A program made the position numbers and the translations under genes. A stretch of DNA of 35,863 nt from Gammaproteobacteria bacterium (GTDB lineage Bacteria > Pseudomonadota > Gammaproteobacteria > GCA-001735895): positions 2,415,729-2,451,591 of the forward strand of contig CP070646.1 in NCBI GenBank assembly GCA_020354435.1, in the 5' to 3' direction. Below, one piece after another: positions 8,774 through 17,858 of the stretch (position 1 is its first letter; each line of letters starts with the position of its first letter). The notes under the pieces are model-generated. The model made no database searches, had not been told where the DNA came from, and worked only from the letters and a program-made list of their open reading frames with translations.

Positions 8774-9427
8774 TTGATTCGACGACATTTGTTCAGGTTG
8801 ATCCTGGTCGCGGTGCTGATCGTGATCGGCCTGTCAATGGAGTATGCCGGCCTGCTCGATGCCGCGTCGATTATCGATCTTGCGCGGGATTACGCCCGGC
8901 ATTGGTGGCTGGTCGTTGTGCTGATTCTGGCGCAGGCATTGTTATTTACCTTCGCCCTGGCGGGCTCGCTGTTCCTGTGGGTTGCCGCGACCCTGTATGC
9001 GCCGCCGATGGCAACCTTCATCCTTGCCGCCGGCGGCACCCTCGGTGGTCTCGGTGCCTATTTTTTCTCGGGATTTCTGACCGAGGACTGGAAACGCAGA
9101 ATCGAAAACTCTCGCAGTTATCGCCTGATGCAGGCGCAGGACAATTTTTTTACGCTGTTCGCGATGCGCGTGTTTCCCGGCTTTCCGCACTCGCTGGTCA
9201 ACTACAGTGCCGGCATTCTGAGGGCAAACCTGATGCATTTTATCGTTGCCGCGATTCTCGGTATTTCGATCAAATCATTCATCTATGCGCGTGTGATTTA
9301 CGGTGCGGCTAGTTCGCTGTCGCTGGATTTGCTGCTCGACTTTACGATACTGGGGCCTCTGGTACTGTTGTCCCTGATGAGCGTGGTAGCGGTGTGGATC
9401 AATTACCGGGCCGGTCAGAAGCGATAG
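8774..9427 (+). CDS. VTT-domain (TVP38/TMEM64/DedA-like) membrane protein
   Basis: A 217-residue inner-membrane protein with about six hydrophobic segments. The conserved VTT region is visible: GSLFLWVAATLYAPPMATFILAAGG, GAYFFSG, then FFTLFAMRVFPGFPHSLVNYSAGI, the R-x-FPG-x-P-x-x-x-x-NY-x-AG motif of the family. Members of this superfamily are implicated in lipid scrambling and flipping of undecaprenyl phosphate; the exact role of this branch is not known to me. Start is TTG 8774, 39 bp after the lipoprotein gene, with AGGG at a usable distance. It converges on the ycaQ-like gene with only 10 bp between stops. Confidence 0.85.
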   Translation: MIRRHLFRLILVAVLIVIGLSMEYAGLLDAASIIDLARDYARHWWLVVVLILAQALLFTFALAGSLFLWVAATLYAPPMATFILAAGGTLGGLGAYFFSGFLTEDWKRRIENSRSYRLMQAQDNFFTLFAMRVFPGFPHSLVNYSAGILRANLMHFIVAAILGISIKSFIYARVIYGAASSLSLDLLLDFTILGPLVLLSLMSVVAVWINYRAGQKR

Positions 9428-9437
9428 CCGTTTTCGT

Positions 9438-10577
9438 TCAGGTCCGGCAGGCGCCCGATATGTGCTGACAGCCGTTGAATGAAGCGAAAGCCTCGAGCGC
9501 CTGCGCGAAAGCCAAATCGAATGTCTCGTCCGGGACGTCTTCGAGATGCATGGCTTTTACCTCGAGCTGGCCGTTTTTGCGGTGTGCCTTGCAATCGATG
9601 CGGCCGATAAATCGATCACGGTACAGAACCGGCAGACAGAAGTAACCGTATTCGCGCCTGGCCTCGGGCAGGTAACACTCGATCTGGTAGTCAAAGCCGA
9701 ATACTTCCCGCCCCCGCTGGCGTTGGATAATAGCGTTATCGAACGGCGACAGGATGCGTACCTGGGCAGTACTGCGCGGCGCCCGGCTTTCCAGTACTTC
9801 CGGATCGATGTAAACCTCGGCGCCGTTCCCCGGATCGACGGTGACCAGCTTTTCGCTTTCGATACGAGCCTCGAGTCCATGCCGGACGGCCGCACGCAGT
9901 TGTTGACCCTTGCGTAGATAAGTCATCGTGGCCTGTGAAGCGAAACCATGCGCGCGCAGCGTACTGTCGATCAAGTGTTCGGCGTATTCGTCGATATCGG
10001 GCTCCCGGGTATCCACCCAATCGGGCAAAACTCGCTCCGGCAAGTCATACACTTTCTGGAAGCCGTCGCGCCCGCTGACCATCAGTTCTCCCTGCATGAA
10101 CAATTGTTCCAGCGCCTGCTTGGCTGGCTTCCATTCCCACCAGCCGTCGCTGCGGTGCTTCGGGTCTTCGAAATCGCGCGCCCGCAACGGGCCCTCGATT
10201 TCGATGCGTTTTATGATTTCCCGCTGCAGTTTGCGGTCGCAGCTTTCGAACCAGTCGCGTTCGCCGTTGAGTTTGCGCATGCGCGGCAGGGCAAACCGAT
10301 AGTCCGACATCGGTAACCACGCCGCGGCGTGCGACCAGTACTCGAAGAGCTTGCGCTCTCGCACGAGCTGTTCGAGAAACTGCGGCCGATAATTGGCCAC
10401 GCGTGACCAGATGACATGGTGATGGGCTCTTTCGACCACGGAGATGGTGTCGATTTGAACATAACCGAGTTGTTCGATTGCGCGCAGGGTTGCGTTTTTA
10501 CCGCGGCCGAAATGGTTCGATTTCAGCAGGCCCTGCCGGTCGAGGGTAATGCGCCTTAGTTTGCTGGCAAGCGACAT
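9438..10577 (-). CDS. ycaQ: YcaQ/AlkX-type winged-helix DNA glycosylase
   Basis: A 379-residue protein of the HTH_42 (formerly DUF1006) family, whose characterised members unhook DNA interstrand crosslinks and excise alkylated bases. The catalytic Q-x-D motif appears as QID (residues about 37-39) in LGYVQIDTISVVERAHHHVIWSR, the segment that lines the active site and carries the conserved HHxxWSR. Q-x-D rather than Q-x-Q points to the YcaQ/AlkX branch. Later blocks FEYWSHAAAWLP and LSPFDNAIIQRQR are also typical. It is a cytoplasmic monomeric enzyme. No obvious operon partner: it sits between the convergent VTT gene and, 43 bp away, the transglycosylase gene on the same strand. Confidence 0.9.
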   Translation of the reverse strand: MSLASKLRRITLDRQGLLKSNHFGRGKNATLRAIEQLGYVQIDTISVVERAHHHVIWSRVANYRPQFLEQLVRERKLFEYWSHAAAWLPMSDYRFALPRMRKLNGERDWFESCDRKLQREIIKRIEIEGPLRARDFEDPKHRSDGWWEWKPAKQALEQLFMQGELMVSGRDGFQKVYDLPERVLPDWVDTREPDIDEYAEHLIDSTLRAHGFASQATMTYLRKGQQLRAAVRHGLEARIESEKLVTVDPGNGAEVYIDPEVLESRAPRSTAQVRILSPFDNAIIQRQRGREVFGFDYQIECYLPEARREYGYFCLPVLYRDRFIGRIDCKAHRKNGQLEVKAMHLEDVPDETFDLAFAQALEAFASFNGCQHISGACRT

Positions 10578-10620
10578 GAAACTGGACTGATTCGATATGC
10601 CTGTTGTGGACAGGCAGATT

Positions 10621-11199
10621 TTACTGCTTGAACCAGTTTTTGTGCAGTGCGCTGATCACCTTGTTGGGATAAACAGTCTTGCCCAGACTGCCGTTATAAC
10701 GCGCCAGCGCGCGGCCGAGACTGTTGGGCTCCATATCGAGGTAGTAGCGTAAAATGGTGCAACCCATGCGCAGGTTGGTGCGGATCTTGAACAGGTTTTT
10801 ATCCGAGATGCCGATTTCCTCGAGCCAAAAGGGCATCACCTGCATCAACCCGCGAGCACCGGCAACCGAGATCGCAAATTCGTCGAAGCGACTTTCGACC
10901 TCGATCACCGCGAGCACGAGTTCCGGTTCGATGCCGACCCGGCTGGCCTCGTAGTGCACCTGCTTGAGCATCTCGATCCGCGTTGCCGGATTCTTGACGA
11001 ATTTTTCCAGCCGGCGGGACATGTCGAGCAACCAGACTTCGGCGTCGAAACGGTCGACGAAACCGGCCTCCGACTCGACCGCTTCTTTTAGCAGGCGTCG
11101 TAGCTCGGGGTCGGCGGAGGCCTGTGCTGATTCGTACACCGACAGCAAAAGCAGTGGCAATAGCAGGATAGCGGCAAGCTTGCCCGGGCGGAATTTCAT
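10621..11199 (-). CDS. Lytic transglycosylase, SLT domain
   Basis: A 192-residue exported peptidoglycan lyase that cleaves MurNAc-GlcNAc with 1,6-anhydro product formation. Signal peptide at about 1-28 (MKFRPGK, hydrophobic run, AQA cleavage). The catalytic Glu is Glu102 in [20 protein letters not shown], followed by MQVMPFW and ARYNGS, the standard SLT family 1 blocks. Compared with Slt70 it lacks the large superhelical domain, so it is a compact stand-alone enzyme. Its ATG overlaps the stop of proS as ATGA, an unusual pairing of a tRNA synthetase with a cell-wall enzyme that recurs in some gammaproteobacteria. Confidence 0.9.
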   Translation of the reverse strand: MKFRPGKLAAILLLPLLLLSVYESAQASADPELRRLLKEAVESEAGFVDRFDAEVWLLDMSRRLEKFVKNPATRIEMLKQVHYEASRVGIEPELVLAVIEVESRFDEFAISVAGARGLMQVMPFWLEEIGISDKNLFKIRTNLRMGCTILRYYLDMEPNSLGRALARYNGSLGKTVYPNKVISALHKNWFKQ

Positions 11200-12908
11200 G
11201 GCATAGCAAACAGCTGAACGAGGAAGTCGTTGAGCTGATCCAGTGGCTGGTCGCTGGCGCTTTCGTCGCGTCGACCCTTGTATTCGAATTGTTGCGCAGC
11301 GAGACCGCGCTCGCTGAAAACCAGACGATGTGGAACTCCGATCAATTCCATGTCGGAAAACATAACGCCCGGCCGCAGGGGGCGGTCATCGAGAAACACG
11401 TCGATTCCGCGTGCGCGGCACTGTTCGTAGCACTCGTCGGCTGCCTGCCTGACCAGCTCCGACTTATGGTAATTGATCGGGCAGATCGCCAGCTGGAACG
11501 GCGCCAGCGTATCGGGCCAGATGATGCCATTGTCGTCATGGTTTTGTTCGATCGCGGCCGCGACTACGCGCGTGACACCGATGCCGTAACAACCCATGTA
11601 GGGGAAAGCCGTTTTGCCCTGTTCGTCGAGCACCGTGGCCTGCATGGATTCGGAGTACTTCTGGCCGAGCTGGAAAATATGGCCGACTTCGATGCCGCGC
11701 AGTATCTTGAGTCGGCCTTTGCCATTGGGACTGGGATCGCCTTCGACGACGTTACGAATATCGACGCTCTCGGGTTCCTCGCAATCCCGACCCCAGTTGG
11801 CGTTAAGCAGATGCTTTTCATCCTGGTTGGCGCCGCAGACGAAATCGGAGAGCTGCGCGGCAGCATGATCGACAAAGGTAGGTATGTTGAGGCCGACAGG
11901 ACCTAGCGAACCGATGTCGTTGCCCAGCAGCTCGATGATTTTTTCCCGCTGAGCCATACGCAGCGGGCTTGCAACCCCGTCGAGACGTTCCGCCTTGAGC
12001 ACGTTGAGTTCATGATCGCCGCGCAGCACCAGTGCGACCAGATTACCGTCGTCGGCTTCTGCGATCAGCGTTTTCAGACTTTGCCGCGCGCTGACGCCGA
12101 GACCCCGGGCGAGATCCTCGATGGTGTGCATGCCGGGTGTGTCCACGGTTTCCATCGGCGCCGTCGGCGCGGCGCGTTCGGCCGCGGGCGGTAGTGCCTC
12201 GACGGTTTCGATGTTGGCCGCGAAATCGCTTTCGTCGGAGAAGGCGATGGCATCTTCGCCGGAATCGGCCAGTACGTGAAATTCCTGCGACGTGCTACCG
12301 CCAATTGCGCCCGAATCGGCGCTGACGGCACGGTAATCGAGACCGAAGCGATCGAAGATGTTGACGTAGGCCTGATCCATGATGTCGTAGGATCGCTGCA
12401 TCCCTTGCGGGTCGATGTCAAAGGAATAGGCATCTTTCATGATGAATTCCCGCGAACGCATGACGCCGAAGCGCGGTCGGATTTCATCGCGGAACTTGGT
12501 CTGAATCTGGTAAAAGTTTAGCGGCAGCTGGCGGTAGCTGGCGACCTCGCGGCGAAAGATATCGGTAATGATTTCTTCGTGCGTCGGGCCGATACAGGCG
12601 TCGCGCTGGTGGCGGTCCTTGAGGCGCAACAGCTCCGGTCCGAACTGGTCCCAGCGTCCCGATTCCTGCCACAGTTCGGATGGCTGAAACGAGGGCATCA
12701 GCAATTCCAGCGCACCGGCGGCGTCCATTTCCTCGCGTACGATTTGTTCGACCTTGCGCAGTACACGTAGCCCGAGGGGTAGCCAGCTATAAACGCCGGC
12801 CGCGTGACGGCGAATCATGCCGGCACGAAGCATCAGCTGATGGCTGACGATCTCGGCGTCTACCGGGGTTTCCTTGAGGGTGGCGAGATGGAATCGGGAA
12901 GCTCTCAT
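11196..12908 (-). CDS. proS: Prolyl-tRNA synthetase, bacterial type with editing domain
   Basis: Charges tRNA-Pro with proline in the cytoplasm. At 570 residues it has the bacterial (type 1) architecture: class II catalytic core with motif 2 region [25 protein letters not shown] (about 138-162), an inserted YbaK-like editing domain (about 224-405) that hydrolyses mis-charged Ala-tRNA-Pro, motif 3 [17 protein letters not shown] near 440, and an anticodon-binding C-terminal domain with [22 protein letters not shown]. Start ATG 12908 gives the canonical MRASRF beginning. It is followed without gap by the lytic transglycosylase gene. Confidence 0.98.
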   Translation of the reverse strand: MRASRFHLATLKETPVDAEIVSHQLMLRAGMIRRHAAGVYSWLPLGLRVLRKVEQIVREEMDAAGALELLMPSFQPSELWQESGRWDQFGPELLRLKDRHQRDACIGPTHEEIITDIFRREVASYRQLPLNFYQIQTKFRDEIRPRFGVMRSREFIMKDAYSFDIDPQGMQRSYDIMDQAYVNIFDRFGLDYRAVSADSGAIGGSTSQEFHVLADSGEDAIAFSDESDFAANIETVEALPPAAERAAPTAPMETVDTPGMHTIEDLARGLGVSARQSLKTLIAEADDGNLVALVLRGDHELNVLKAERLDGVASPLRMAQREKIIELLGNDIGSLGPVGLNIPTFVDHAAAQLSDFVCGANQDEKHLLNANWGRDCEEPESVDIRNVVEGDPSPNGKGRLKILRGIEVGHIFQLGQKYSESMQATVLDEQGKTAFPYMGCYGIGVTRVVAAAIEQNHDDNGIIWPDTLAPFQLAICPINYHKSELVRQAADECYEQCRARGIDVFLDDRPLRPGVMFSDMELIGVPHRLVFSERGLAAQQFEYKGRRDESASDQPLDQLNDFLVQLFAMP

Positions 12909-12957
12909 AAGTCATCAAACACGGTAAGGGTGCACCAGAATATTTCAGATTCGGCGC

Positions 12958-12963
12958 ATTATA
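12958..12963 (-). promoter_or_regulatory. Candidate -10 element of proS
   Basis: A perfect TATAAT on the minus strand about 50 bp upstream of the proS ATG. A good -35 is not evident at the expected spacing (about 12980-12987), so this is only a -10 match in the right place. Confidence 0.35.
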
Positions 12964-13007
12964 GAGGTTCCACGGATGGTTAACAGGTATTTAGAGATCG
13001 CGCCCGA

Positions 13008-13436
13008 TTATTGGCAGAACCTTTCGACGTCGGCTTGCGCCTGGGCCTTGCGTTCCTCGATTTCCTCGGTTGTCATGTAGCGGGTGCTACCATCGGACAT
13101 CCTGAGCTTGATACGGTTGCTGCTGGCAATGGTTTTCAGATCTTTCTGGGCGTTGTCACAGGCGAGTTGGGCCTGGTCCTGGGGCACCTGGCTTTCGTCG
13201 GCCGGGCTGCCGTTAGCAGCGGTATCGGTAGGCTCCGCCGAGCCCGGCGTGGACAGGCGCGGTAGCGCCTTTCCGGGGTTGCTCGGCGCCGCCTGTACGC
13301 GGACACCCTCGGTTTTCACGCTGGCTGGAGGCGAGTCGCCGTAGTGGACATTGCCTTCATCGTCAACCCACTTGTGGATGGTTCCCGCATTAAGCGACAT
13401 CGACGCCAGTAATATCAGGAAAATCGAGTAGCGCAT
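13008..13436 (-). CDS. DUF4124 domain-containing exported protein
   Basis: A 142-residue protein with a signal peptide (about 1-18, ending LNAG) followed directly by the DUF4124 signature TIHKWVDDEGNVHYGDSPP (residues about 19-37). The middle (45-85) is a low-complexity Pro/Ser/Ala linker and the C-terminal part (90-142) is charged and helical, ending ERFCQ. It has two cysteines, one in LACDNAQKDL and one at the C-terminus, which could form a disulfide. DUF4124 proteins are common in gammaproteobacterial periplasms; no function is known to me. It lies upstream of proS on the same strand, 99 bp apart. Confidence 0.82.
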   Translation of the reverse strand: MRYSIFLILLASMSLNAGTIHKWVDDEGNVHYGDSPPASVKTEGVRVQAAPSNPGKALPRLSTPGSAEPTDTAANGSPADESQVPQDQAQLACDNAQKDLKTIASSNRIKLRMSDGSTRYMTTEEIEERKAQAQADVERFCQ

Positions 13437-13641
13437 TTGTTATTCTGTCCGTGCTGCAATTTAAATAGTTTACGAATGACAAGAATAGTTGTCATCCAGA
13501 TATTTACCATCTTTTTTTAATGTCAAATCTTGATCAGGCAGAGATTTTGCGACTTTTCTCATCAGTTAAATTTATCTCTTCTGTAGGTATTGATAAAAAC
13601 AATATATAATTTATGCCCCGATAAATAGGCTTACTTGCCGA

Positions 13642-14544
13642 ATGAGCGATCGCAGACTCAAGGTTTTTCACACCGTAGCCAAATTATTGAGCTTTACCAA
13701 GGCTGCCGAAGCCCTGCATATGACCCAGCCCGCGGTAACCTTCCAGGTCCGCCAGTTGGAGGAATATTTCAATACCCGACTGTTCGACCGCACGCATAAC
13801 AAGGTTAATCTGACGCCGGCCGGTGAGCGGGTGGCCGAGTTTGCCGAACGTATTTTCGATCTCTATTCGGAGATGGAGAATTCGGTGCGCGACCTGACCG
13901 GGGAAATCAGCGGTGCCCTGACTATCGGCGCCAGCACGACGATCGCGGAGTACATGTTGCCGGCGCTGCTCGGTGAATTCAAAACCCGCTATCCGGAGGT
14001 TAACCTGCGGCTCAAGGTATCCAATTCCGAGGGTATCGTGTCGATGGTGGAGCATAACGTTATCGATCTCGGCGTGGTCGAATCGCCGGTGAGCAATAAA
14101 AACCTGATCGTCGAGGTATGCCACGACGATCAGTTGGTCGTGATTGCAGCGCCGGACCATGAGCTGGTCAAGCGCGGAGGCCCGGTGATGGCTGGTGAAA
14201 TCGTCAAGTACCCGTTTATCAGCCGCGAAGAAGGGTCGGGCACACGTGAAGTTATTATGCAGTACCTGATGGATGAAAACGTCAACCCCAACGAAATGAA
14301 TCTGAGTCTCGAGCTCGGTAGCCCGGAGGCAATCAAGGGTGCGGTTGAGGCGGGCATGGGCATAACCATTATTTCGCGCTCGATAATCGACAAGGAGCTG
14401 AAACTCAATACACTGTGTGAACTGCAGCTGGATCCGCCGTTGAGCCGTCCTTTTTCGTTCGTGCGGCAACGCCAGAAATTTCGCGTCACGGTGATGGAGG
14501 AACTACTTGATTTTGCACAGACTTATTTTAAAAAGAATAAATAG
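13642..14544 (+). CDS. LysR-family transcriptional regulator
   Basis: A 300-residue DNA-binding regulator with the N-terminal winged helix-turn-helix (about 5-64, SFTKAAEALHMTQPAVTFQVRQLE as the HTH core) and a C-terminal type 2 periplasmic-binding-like effector domain (about 90-295). The effector domain holds IGASTTIAEYMLPALLGEF and REEGSGTREVI, the loops that bind small anions or acids in the CbbR/CysL/YeiE-like branch. I cannot name the effector. Upstream is about 200 bp of AT-rich DNA, likely the regulator's own control region; downstream, 37 bp away, is the PerM-like gene, possibly co-transcribed and possibly its target. Confidence 0.88.
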   Translation: MSDRRLKVFHTVAKLLSFTKAAEALHMTQPAVTFQVRQLEEYFNTRLFDRTHNKVNLTPAGERVAEFAERIFDLYSEMENSVRDLTGEISGALTIGASTTIAEYMLPALLGEFKTRYPEVNLRLKVSNSEGIVSMVEHNVIDLGVVESPVSNKNLIVEVCHDDQLVVIAAPDHELVKRGGPVMAGEIVKYPFISREEGSGTREVIMQYLMDENVNPNEMNLSLELGSPEAIKGAVEAGMGITIISRSIIDKELKLNTLCELQLDPPLSRPFSFVRQRQKFRVTVMEELLDFAQTYFKKNK

Positions 14545-14581
14545 CTAAAGATCCAACGATTCCGCGTCAGCTTGTCACGTC

Positions 14582-15643
14582 ATGTTTGAAATTTTACAGC
14601 AATGGTACCACCGCCATTTTACCGATCCGCAAACGGTTATTTTCGCTTTCATCCTGGTAGTCGGCGGGCTGCTGATTTTTTTTCTCAATACCCATTTGAT
14701 GCCAATCATCGTGGCGATCATCATCGCTTACCTGGCCGAGGGACTGGTGGCCTGGCTGCATAAGTTCAACATCGGCCGGACCATGGCGGCGAGTATTTTC
14801 ACGGCGATCATGATAGCGGCGATTCTTCTGACCTTTTTCGTATTGCTACCGCTGCTGTCGAAGCAGGTCAGCGAACTGTTTCGGGAAATGCCGAACATGC
14901 TGGGTAAGGGCCGGCAGTTGTTGCTGCAGCTACCGGAGCAGTATCCAGATTTTGTGTCCGTCGAACAGATCGAGGAAATCCTGACCATGGCGCGTACCGA
15001 AGTGACGTCAATGGGGCAGCGTGTGGTGAGTATTTCGTTGTCGTCGGTGGTCAGTATCATCACCTTCCTGGTTTACATGATTCTGTTGCCATTGATGGTG
15101 TTTTTCTTTCTAAAGGACAAGGACAAGATTCTTAGCTGGCTGGCCAATTTTCTGCCAGAGGAGCGCAGGTTGCTGCGCACCGTCTGGGCTGAGCTCGACA
15201 TCAAGATCGCAAGTTACGTACGCGGCAAGGTCATCGAAGTGTTGATTATCTGGGTCACGAGCTACATCGCGTTTGCGTTGATGGGGCTTAACTATGCCAT
15301 GCTGCTGAGCCTCGCGGTCGGCCTGTCGGTGATTATTCCCTATGTCGGGGCAACGGTTGTGACCATTCCCGTTGCACTGATTGCTTTCTTCCAGTGGGGA
15401 TTCACGTCCGAGTTCGGATGGCTGCTGGTAATTTACGGATTCATCCAGTTTCTCGATGGAAACCTGCTGGTGCCATTGCTGTTTTCGGAGGTGGTCAACC
15501 TGCACCCGGTTGCGATTATCGTCGCCGTAGTCTTTTTCGGCAGCCTGTGGGGCGTCTGGGGTGTGTTTTTCGCGATACCGCTGGCGACCCTGATCCAGGC
15601 GATTCTTAAGGCCTGGCCGTCGGAGGATCTCATTGCCGAATGA
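14582..15643 (+). CDS. AI-2E/PerM family membrane protein
   Basis: A 353-residue integral membrane protein with a pair of N-terminal hydrophobic segments (about 17-55), a further one near 68-92, a soluble amphipathic region (about 93-150) and four or five segments in the C-terminal half. The family blocks LKDKDKILSWLANFLPEERR, GKVIEVLIIWVTSYIAFALMGLNYA and LSVIIPYVGATV are clear. Family members include TqsA (AI-2 export) and PerM; transported substrates differ and cannot be told from sequence. In many relatives perM lies between DUF2066 and hda, but here it sits about 12 kb away behind a LysR gene. A 23-bp perfect inverted repeat contains its stop codon. Confidence 0.88.
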   Translation: MFEILQQWYHRHFTDPQTVIFAFILVVGGLLIFFLNTHLMPIIVAIIIAYLAEGLVAWLHKFNIGRTMAASIFTAIMIAAILLTFFVLLPLLSKQVSELFREMPNMLGKGRQLLLQLPEQYPDFVSVEQIEEILTMARTEVTSMGQRVVSISLSSVVSIITFLVYMILLPLMVFFFLKDKDKILSWLANFLPEERRLLRTVWAELDIKIASYVRGKVIEVLIIWVTSYIAFALMGLNYAMLLSLAVGLSVIIPYVGATVVTIPVALIAFFQWGFTSEFGWLLVIYGFIQFLDGNLLVPLLFSEVVNLHPVAIIVAVVFFGSLWGVWGVFFAIPLATLIQAILKAWPSEDLIAE

Positions 15644-15684
15644 AAACCGAAGTGGTTGAGTACCACTTCGGTTTTCATTCGGCA
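15634..15684. repeat. Perfect 23-bp inverted repeat across the perM stop codon
   Basis: Arms 15634-15656 and 15662-15684 are exact reverse complements around a 5-nt loop (TGAGT). The left arm carries the last three perM sense codons and the stop at 15641-15643. As RNA it would be a very stable hairpin, but no T-tract follows the arm, so it is not a textbook terminator. It may still end perM transcription, protect the mRNA 3' end, or be a repeat element. Confidence 0.9.
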
Positions 15685-15809
15685 TTCCGGAAGCTGCGCA
15701 GCAGCACCCGATGCGTGGGACCGCCGGGGTCTCCTGAATCTGCCGTAGTGGGGCCTTCCAGCAAGATGCGTGCAATCCTGGAAAACTTTCCTGCATTCAC
15801 AGGAATAGC

Positions 15810-15836
15810 TTCAAAATACGCGGTTTTCTTTATAAC
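15810..15836 (+). promoter_or_regulatory. Candidate promoter of the dapA operon
   Basis: TTCAAA at 15810-15815 and TATAAC at 15831-15836 with a 15-nt spacer, which is short. It sits 39 bp before the dapA ATG in an otherwise uneventful 190-bp gap. The -10 match (5 of 6) is the main support. Confidence 0.33.
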
Positions 15837-15874
15837 ATACGCCCCTTGATAAAACCTGGGCATCCGAGGTATCC

Positions 15875-16750
15875 ATGTTTAAAGGCAGTATTGTGGCACT
15901 GGTCACTCCCATGCTGGGTAATGGCGATGTCGATTTCGCTCAACTGGAAGCGTTGATCGATTTTCATGTGCGCGAAGGCACCGAGGCGCTGGTTATCGCC
16001 GGCACCACGGGTGAGTCAGCCACCCTGAGCCCGAAGGAGCACTGCGAATTGCTCCATCGCAGCTACGAGATAATCCAGCAGCGCCTGCCGATGATCGCTG
16101 GCACCGGCGCCAACTCGACCGCGGAAGCTATCGAGTTAACCCGTTGCGCCAGCGAATGCGGGGCCGAGGCCGCGCTGCTGGTAACCCCGTATTACAACAA
16201 GCCGACGCAGACAGGTCTGGTGCTGCATCACAAGGCGATCGCCGAAGCGGTCGACATACCGCAGATTCTGTATAACGTGCCGGGTCGTACCGCTTGCGAC
16301 ATGCAGGCTGACACCGTCGCAGAACTGGCGAGAGTCGGCAATATCGTCGGTATCAAGGAGGCCACCGGCAGCATGGAGCGCCTGGCCGATATCAAGCGCC
16401 AGGTTAACGACGACTTCGCGCTGCTGACCGGTGACGACTCGACGACCTGCGAATTCATTTTGAACGGTGGCCACGGAGCGATTTCAGTAACCGCCAATGT
16501 GGTACCCGCGAAGATGGCCAACATGTGCCGCCTCGCACTCGAGGGCAAGCAGGCGGAAGCGCGCGCTGCCGATGCCGAGATTGCGGATTTACACCGTCTG
16601 CTGTTTATCGAATCCAATCCGATTCCGGTGAAATGGGCGGTTTCGCAGATGGGATTCGGAGAGCTGAATCTGCGCCTGCCGATGACCGAGCTGTCCGCAG
16701 AGCACCAGGAACCTCTCAGACAGGCCTTGATCGCCTGCGGAGCTTTATGA
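15875..16750 (+). CDS. dapA: 4-hydroxy-tetrahydrodipicolinate synthase DapA
   Basis: Condenses pyruvate with aspartate semialdehyde, the first committed step to diaminopimelate and lysine. The TIM-barrel protein has 291 residues and every catalytic residue in the E. coli position: Thr44 and Thr45 in AGTTGES, Tyr107 in YYNKP, Tyr133 in YNVPGRT, Arg138, and the Schiff-base Lys161 in GIKEATG. It acts in the cytoplasm as a tetramer. Its stop overlaps the bamC start as ATGA, reproducing the dapA-bamC pairing known from E. coli, so lysine/cell-wall precursor supply is coupled to an outer-membrane assembly gene. Confidence 0.98.
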   Translation: MFKGSIVALVTPMLGNGDVDFAQLEALIDFHVREGTEALVIAGTTGESATLSPKEHCELLHRSYEIIQQRLPMIAGTGANSTAEAIELTRCASECGAEAALLVTPYYNKPTQTGLVLHHKAIAEAVDIPQILYNVPGRTACDMQADTVAELARVGNIVGIKEATGSMERLADIKRQVNDDFALLTGDDSTTCEFILNGGHGAISVTANVVPAKMANMCRLALEGKQAEARAADAEIADLHRLLFIESNPIPVKWAVSQMGFGELNLRLPMTELSAEHQEPLRQALIACGAL

Positions 16751-17853
16751 GATCGCTGTATACCCTGGCGCTTTTGGCGTCGGCATTGTCGATTATCGGC
16801 TGCAATACTGGCCCGGATTTGCGCTATCTTGATGCCTCGGTTGGTGACGACCTCGAAATACCGCCTGATCTGATCCGCTCCGAGACCGAGTCGAAGTTCG
16901 AGCTGCCTGAAGTTTTTTCCGGCGAAGATGAATCGGCCCGCGATCAGATTCCCGTGCTGGCCAACGTAGAATCGCTGCGGCTCGAAGGCAGCGAGAATTT
17001 TTACTGGCTCAGCGTCGAGGAGCCGGTCGATGATCTGTATCAACTGGTAAAAAACTTCTGGGCTTCCGAGGGATATAGACTCACCGTTGATGAACCGGTA
17101 ATCGGCATCATGCAAACCGAGTGGGTTCTCAAGGAAGTGGGATCTACCGAGAAAAAGGGTAGCTGGCTGGAACGATTGTTCGCCGGCGACGACCTGTCCG
17201 CAGTCCAGGATCAGTACAAAACCCGAATCGCTCGTGACGAGCAGGGCAGGAGTCGAATCTACATCGCTCATCGGGGTACCGAGTACAGATACGTGCTCGA
17301 CACTGCTCAGGAAAGCAGGACCGTGGTCGGTAGCGAAGGCGATGATGATACCGAATGGCAATATCGCAAGCCCGATCCCGAGCTCGAAATCGAAATGCTG
17401 TCTCGCCTGATGATTTATCTTGGATTACAACAGGCGGAAGTGGATCAACAGCGGGAAAACGTCAAATTATTCAAACCGCGTGCGTACATGCGACTCGACA
17501 GCGATGAAAATTCACCGTTTTTGATTATCAGGGATGCTTACCATATTGCCTGGAACCGGGTTTATCACAGCCTGGAGCGTCTGAACTTCGAGGTCGAAAC
17601 TGCGCAGTTCAAAACCGGTTTTGCCGGCGAAGGTATTTTTGCCGTGACTATCGAGATCAAGGAGTCGCAAAAAGAGTCCGGCCTGTTTTCGCTGGTTTCG
17701 GCAACCGAAACCGACCAGCGGAAAATTCTGCTCATTCTGTCCGAGGAAACCCATGAGCTTACACGGGTAAACATCGAAGACAGCAAGGGAGAATTTGATA
17801 CGTCGCCCGAGGGCGCCGAGTTTATGACCCTGCTGTACCAGGATCTCAAGTAA
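16747..17853 (+). CDS. bamC: Outer-membrane protein assembly factor BamC (lipoprotein)
   Basis: A 368-residue lipoprotein subunit of the BAM complex that inserts beta-barrel proteins into the outer membrane. From ATG 16747 (ATGA overlap with dapA) the signal peptide ends in lipobox IIGC with Cys19. The unstructured N-terminal stretch after Cys19, NTGPDLRYLDASVGDDLEIPPDL, is the segment that lies on BamD in the family; two helix-grip domains follow (about 90-195 and 240-365), with NFYWLSVEEPVDDLYQLVKNFW at the start of the first. The long open frame upstream of 16747 is only a shadow of dapA. The sequence is divergent from E. coli, as usual for BamC, but context and layout agree. Confidence 0.93.
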   Translation: MRSLYTLALLASALSIIGCNTGPDLRYLDASVGDDLEIPPDLIRSETESKFELPEVFSGEDESARDQIPVLANVESLRLEGSENFYWLSVEEPVDDLYQLVKNFWASEGYRLTVDEPVIGIMQTEWVLKEVGSTEKKGSWLERLFAGDDLSAVQDQYKTRIARDEQGRSRIYIAHRGTEYRYVLDTAQESRTVVGSEGDDDTEWQYRKPDPELEIEMLSRLMIYLGLQQAEVDQQRENVKLFKPRAYMRLDSDENSPFLIIRDAYHIAWNRVYHSLERLNFEVETAQFKTGFAGEGIFAVTIEIKESQKESGLFSLVSATETDQRKILLILSEETHELTRVNIEDSKGEFDTSPEGAEFMTLLYQDLK

Positions 17854-17858
17854 GCCCC

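Noticed and set aside
13590..13610. Promoter TTGATA ... TATAAT before the LysR gene
   Set aside because: The two hexamers are only 9 bp apart; the TATAAT at 13605 may still be a -10, but no proper -35 is seen.
15640..15849. 69-codon plus-strand frame after perM
   Set aside because: Its start lies in the inverted repeat; the mirror-image peptide on the other strand shows it is only a by-product of the palindrome.
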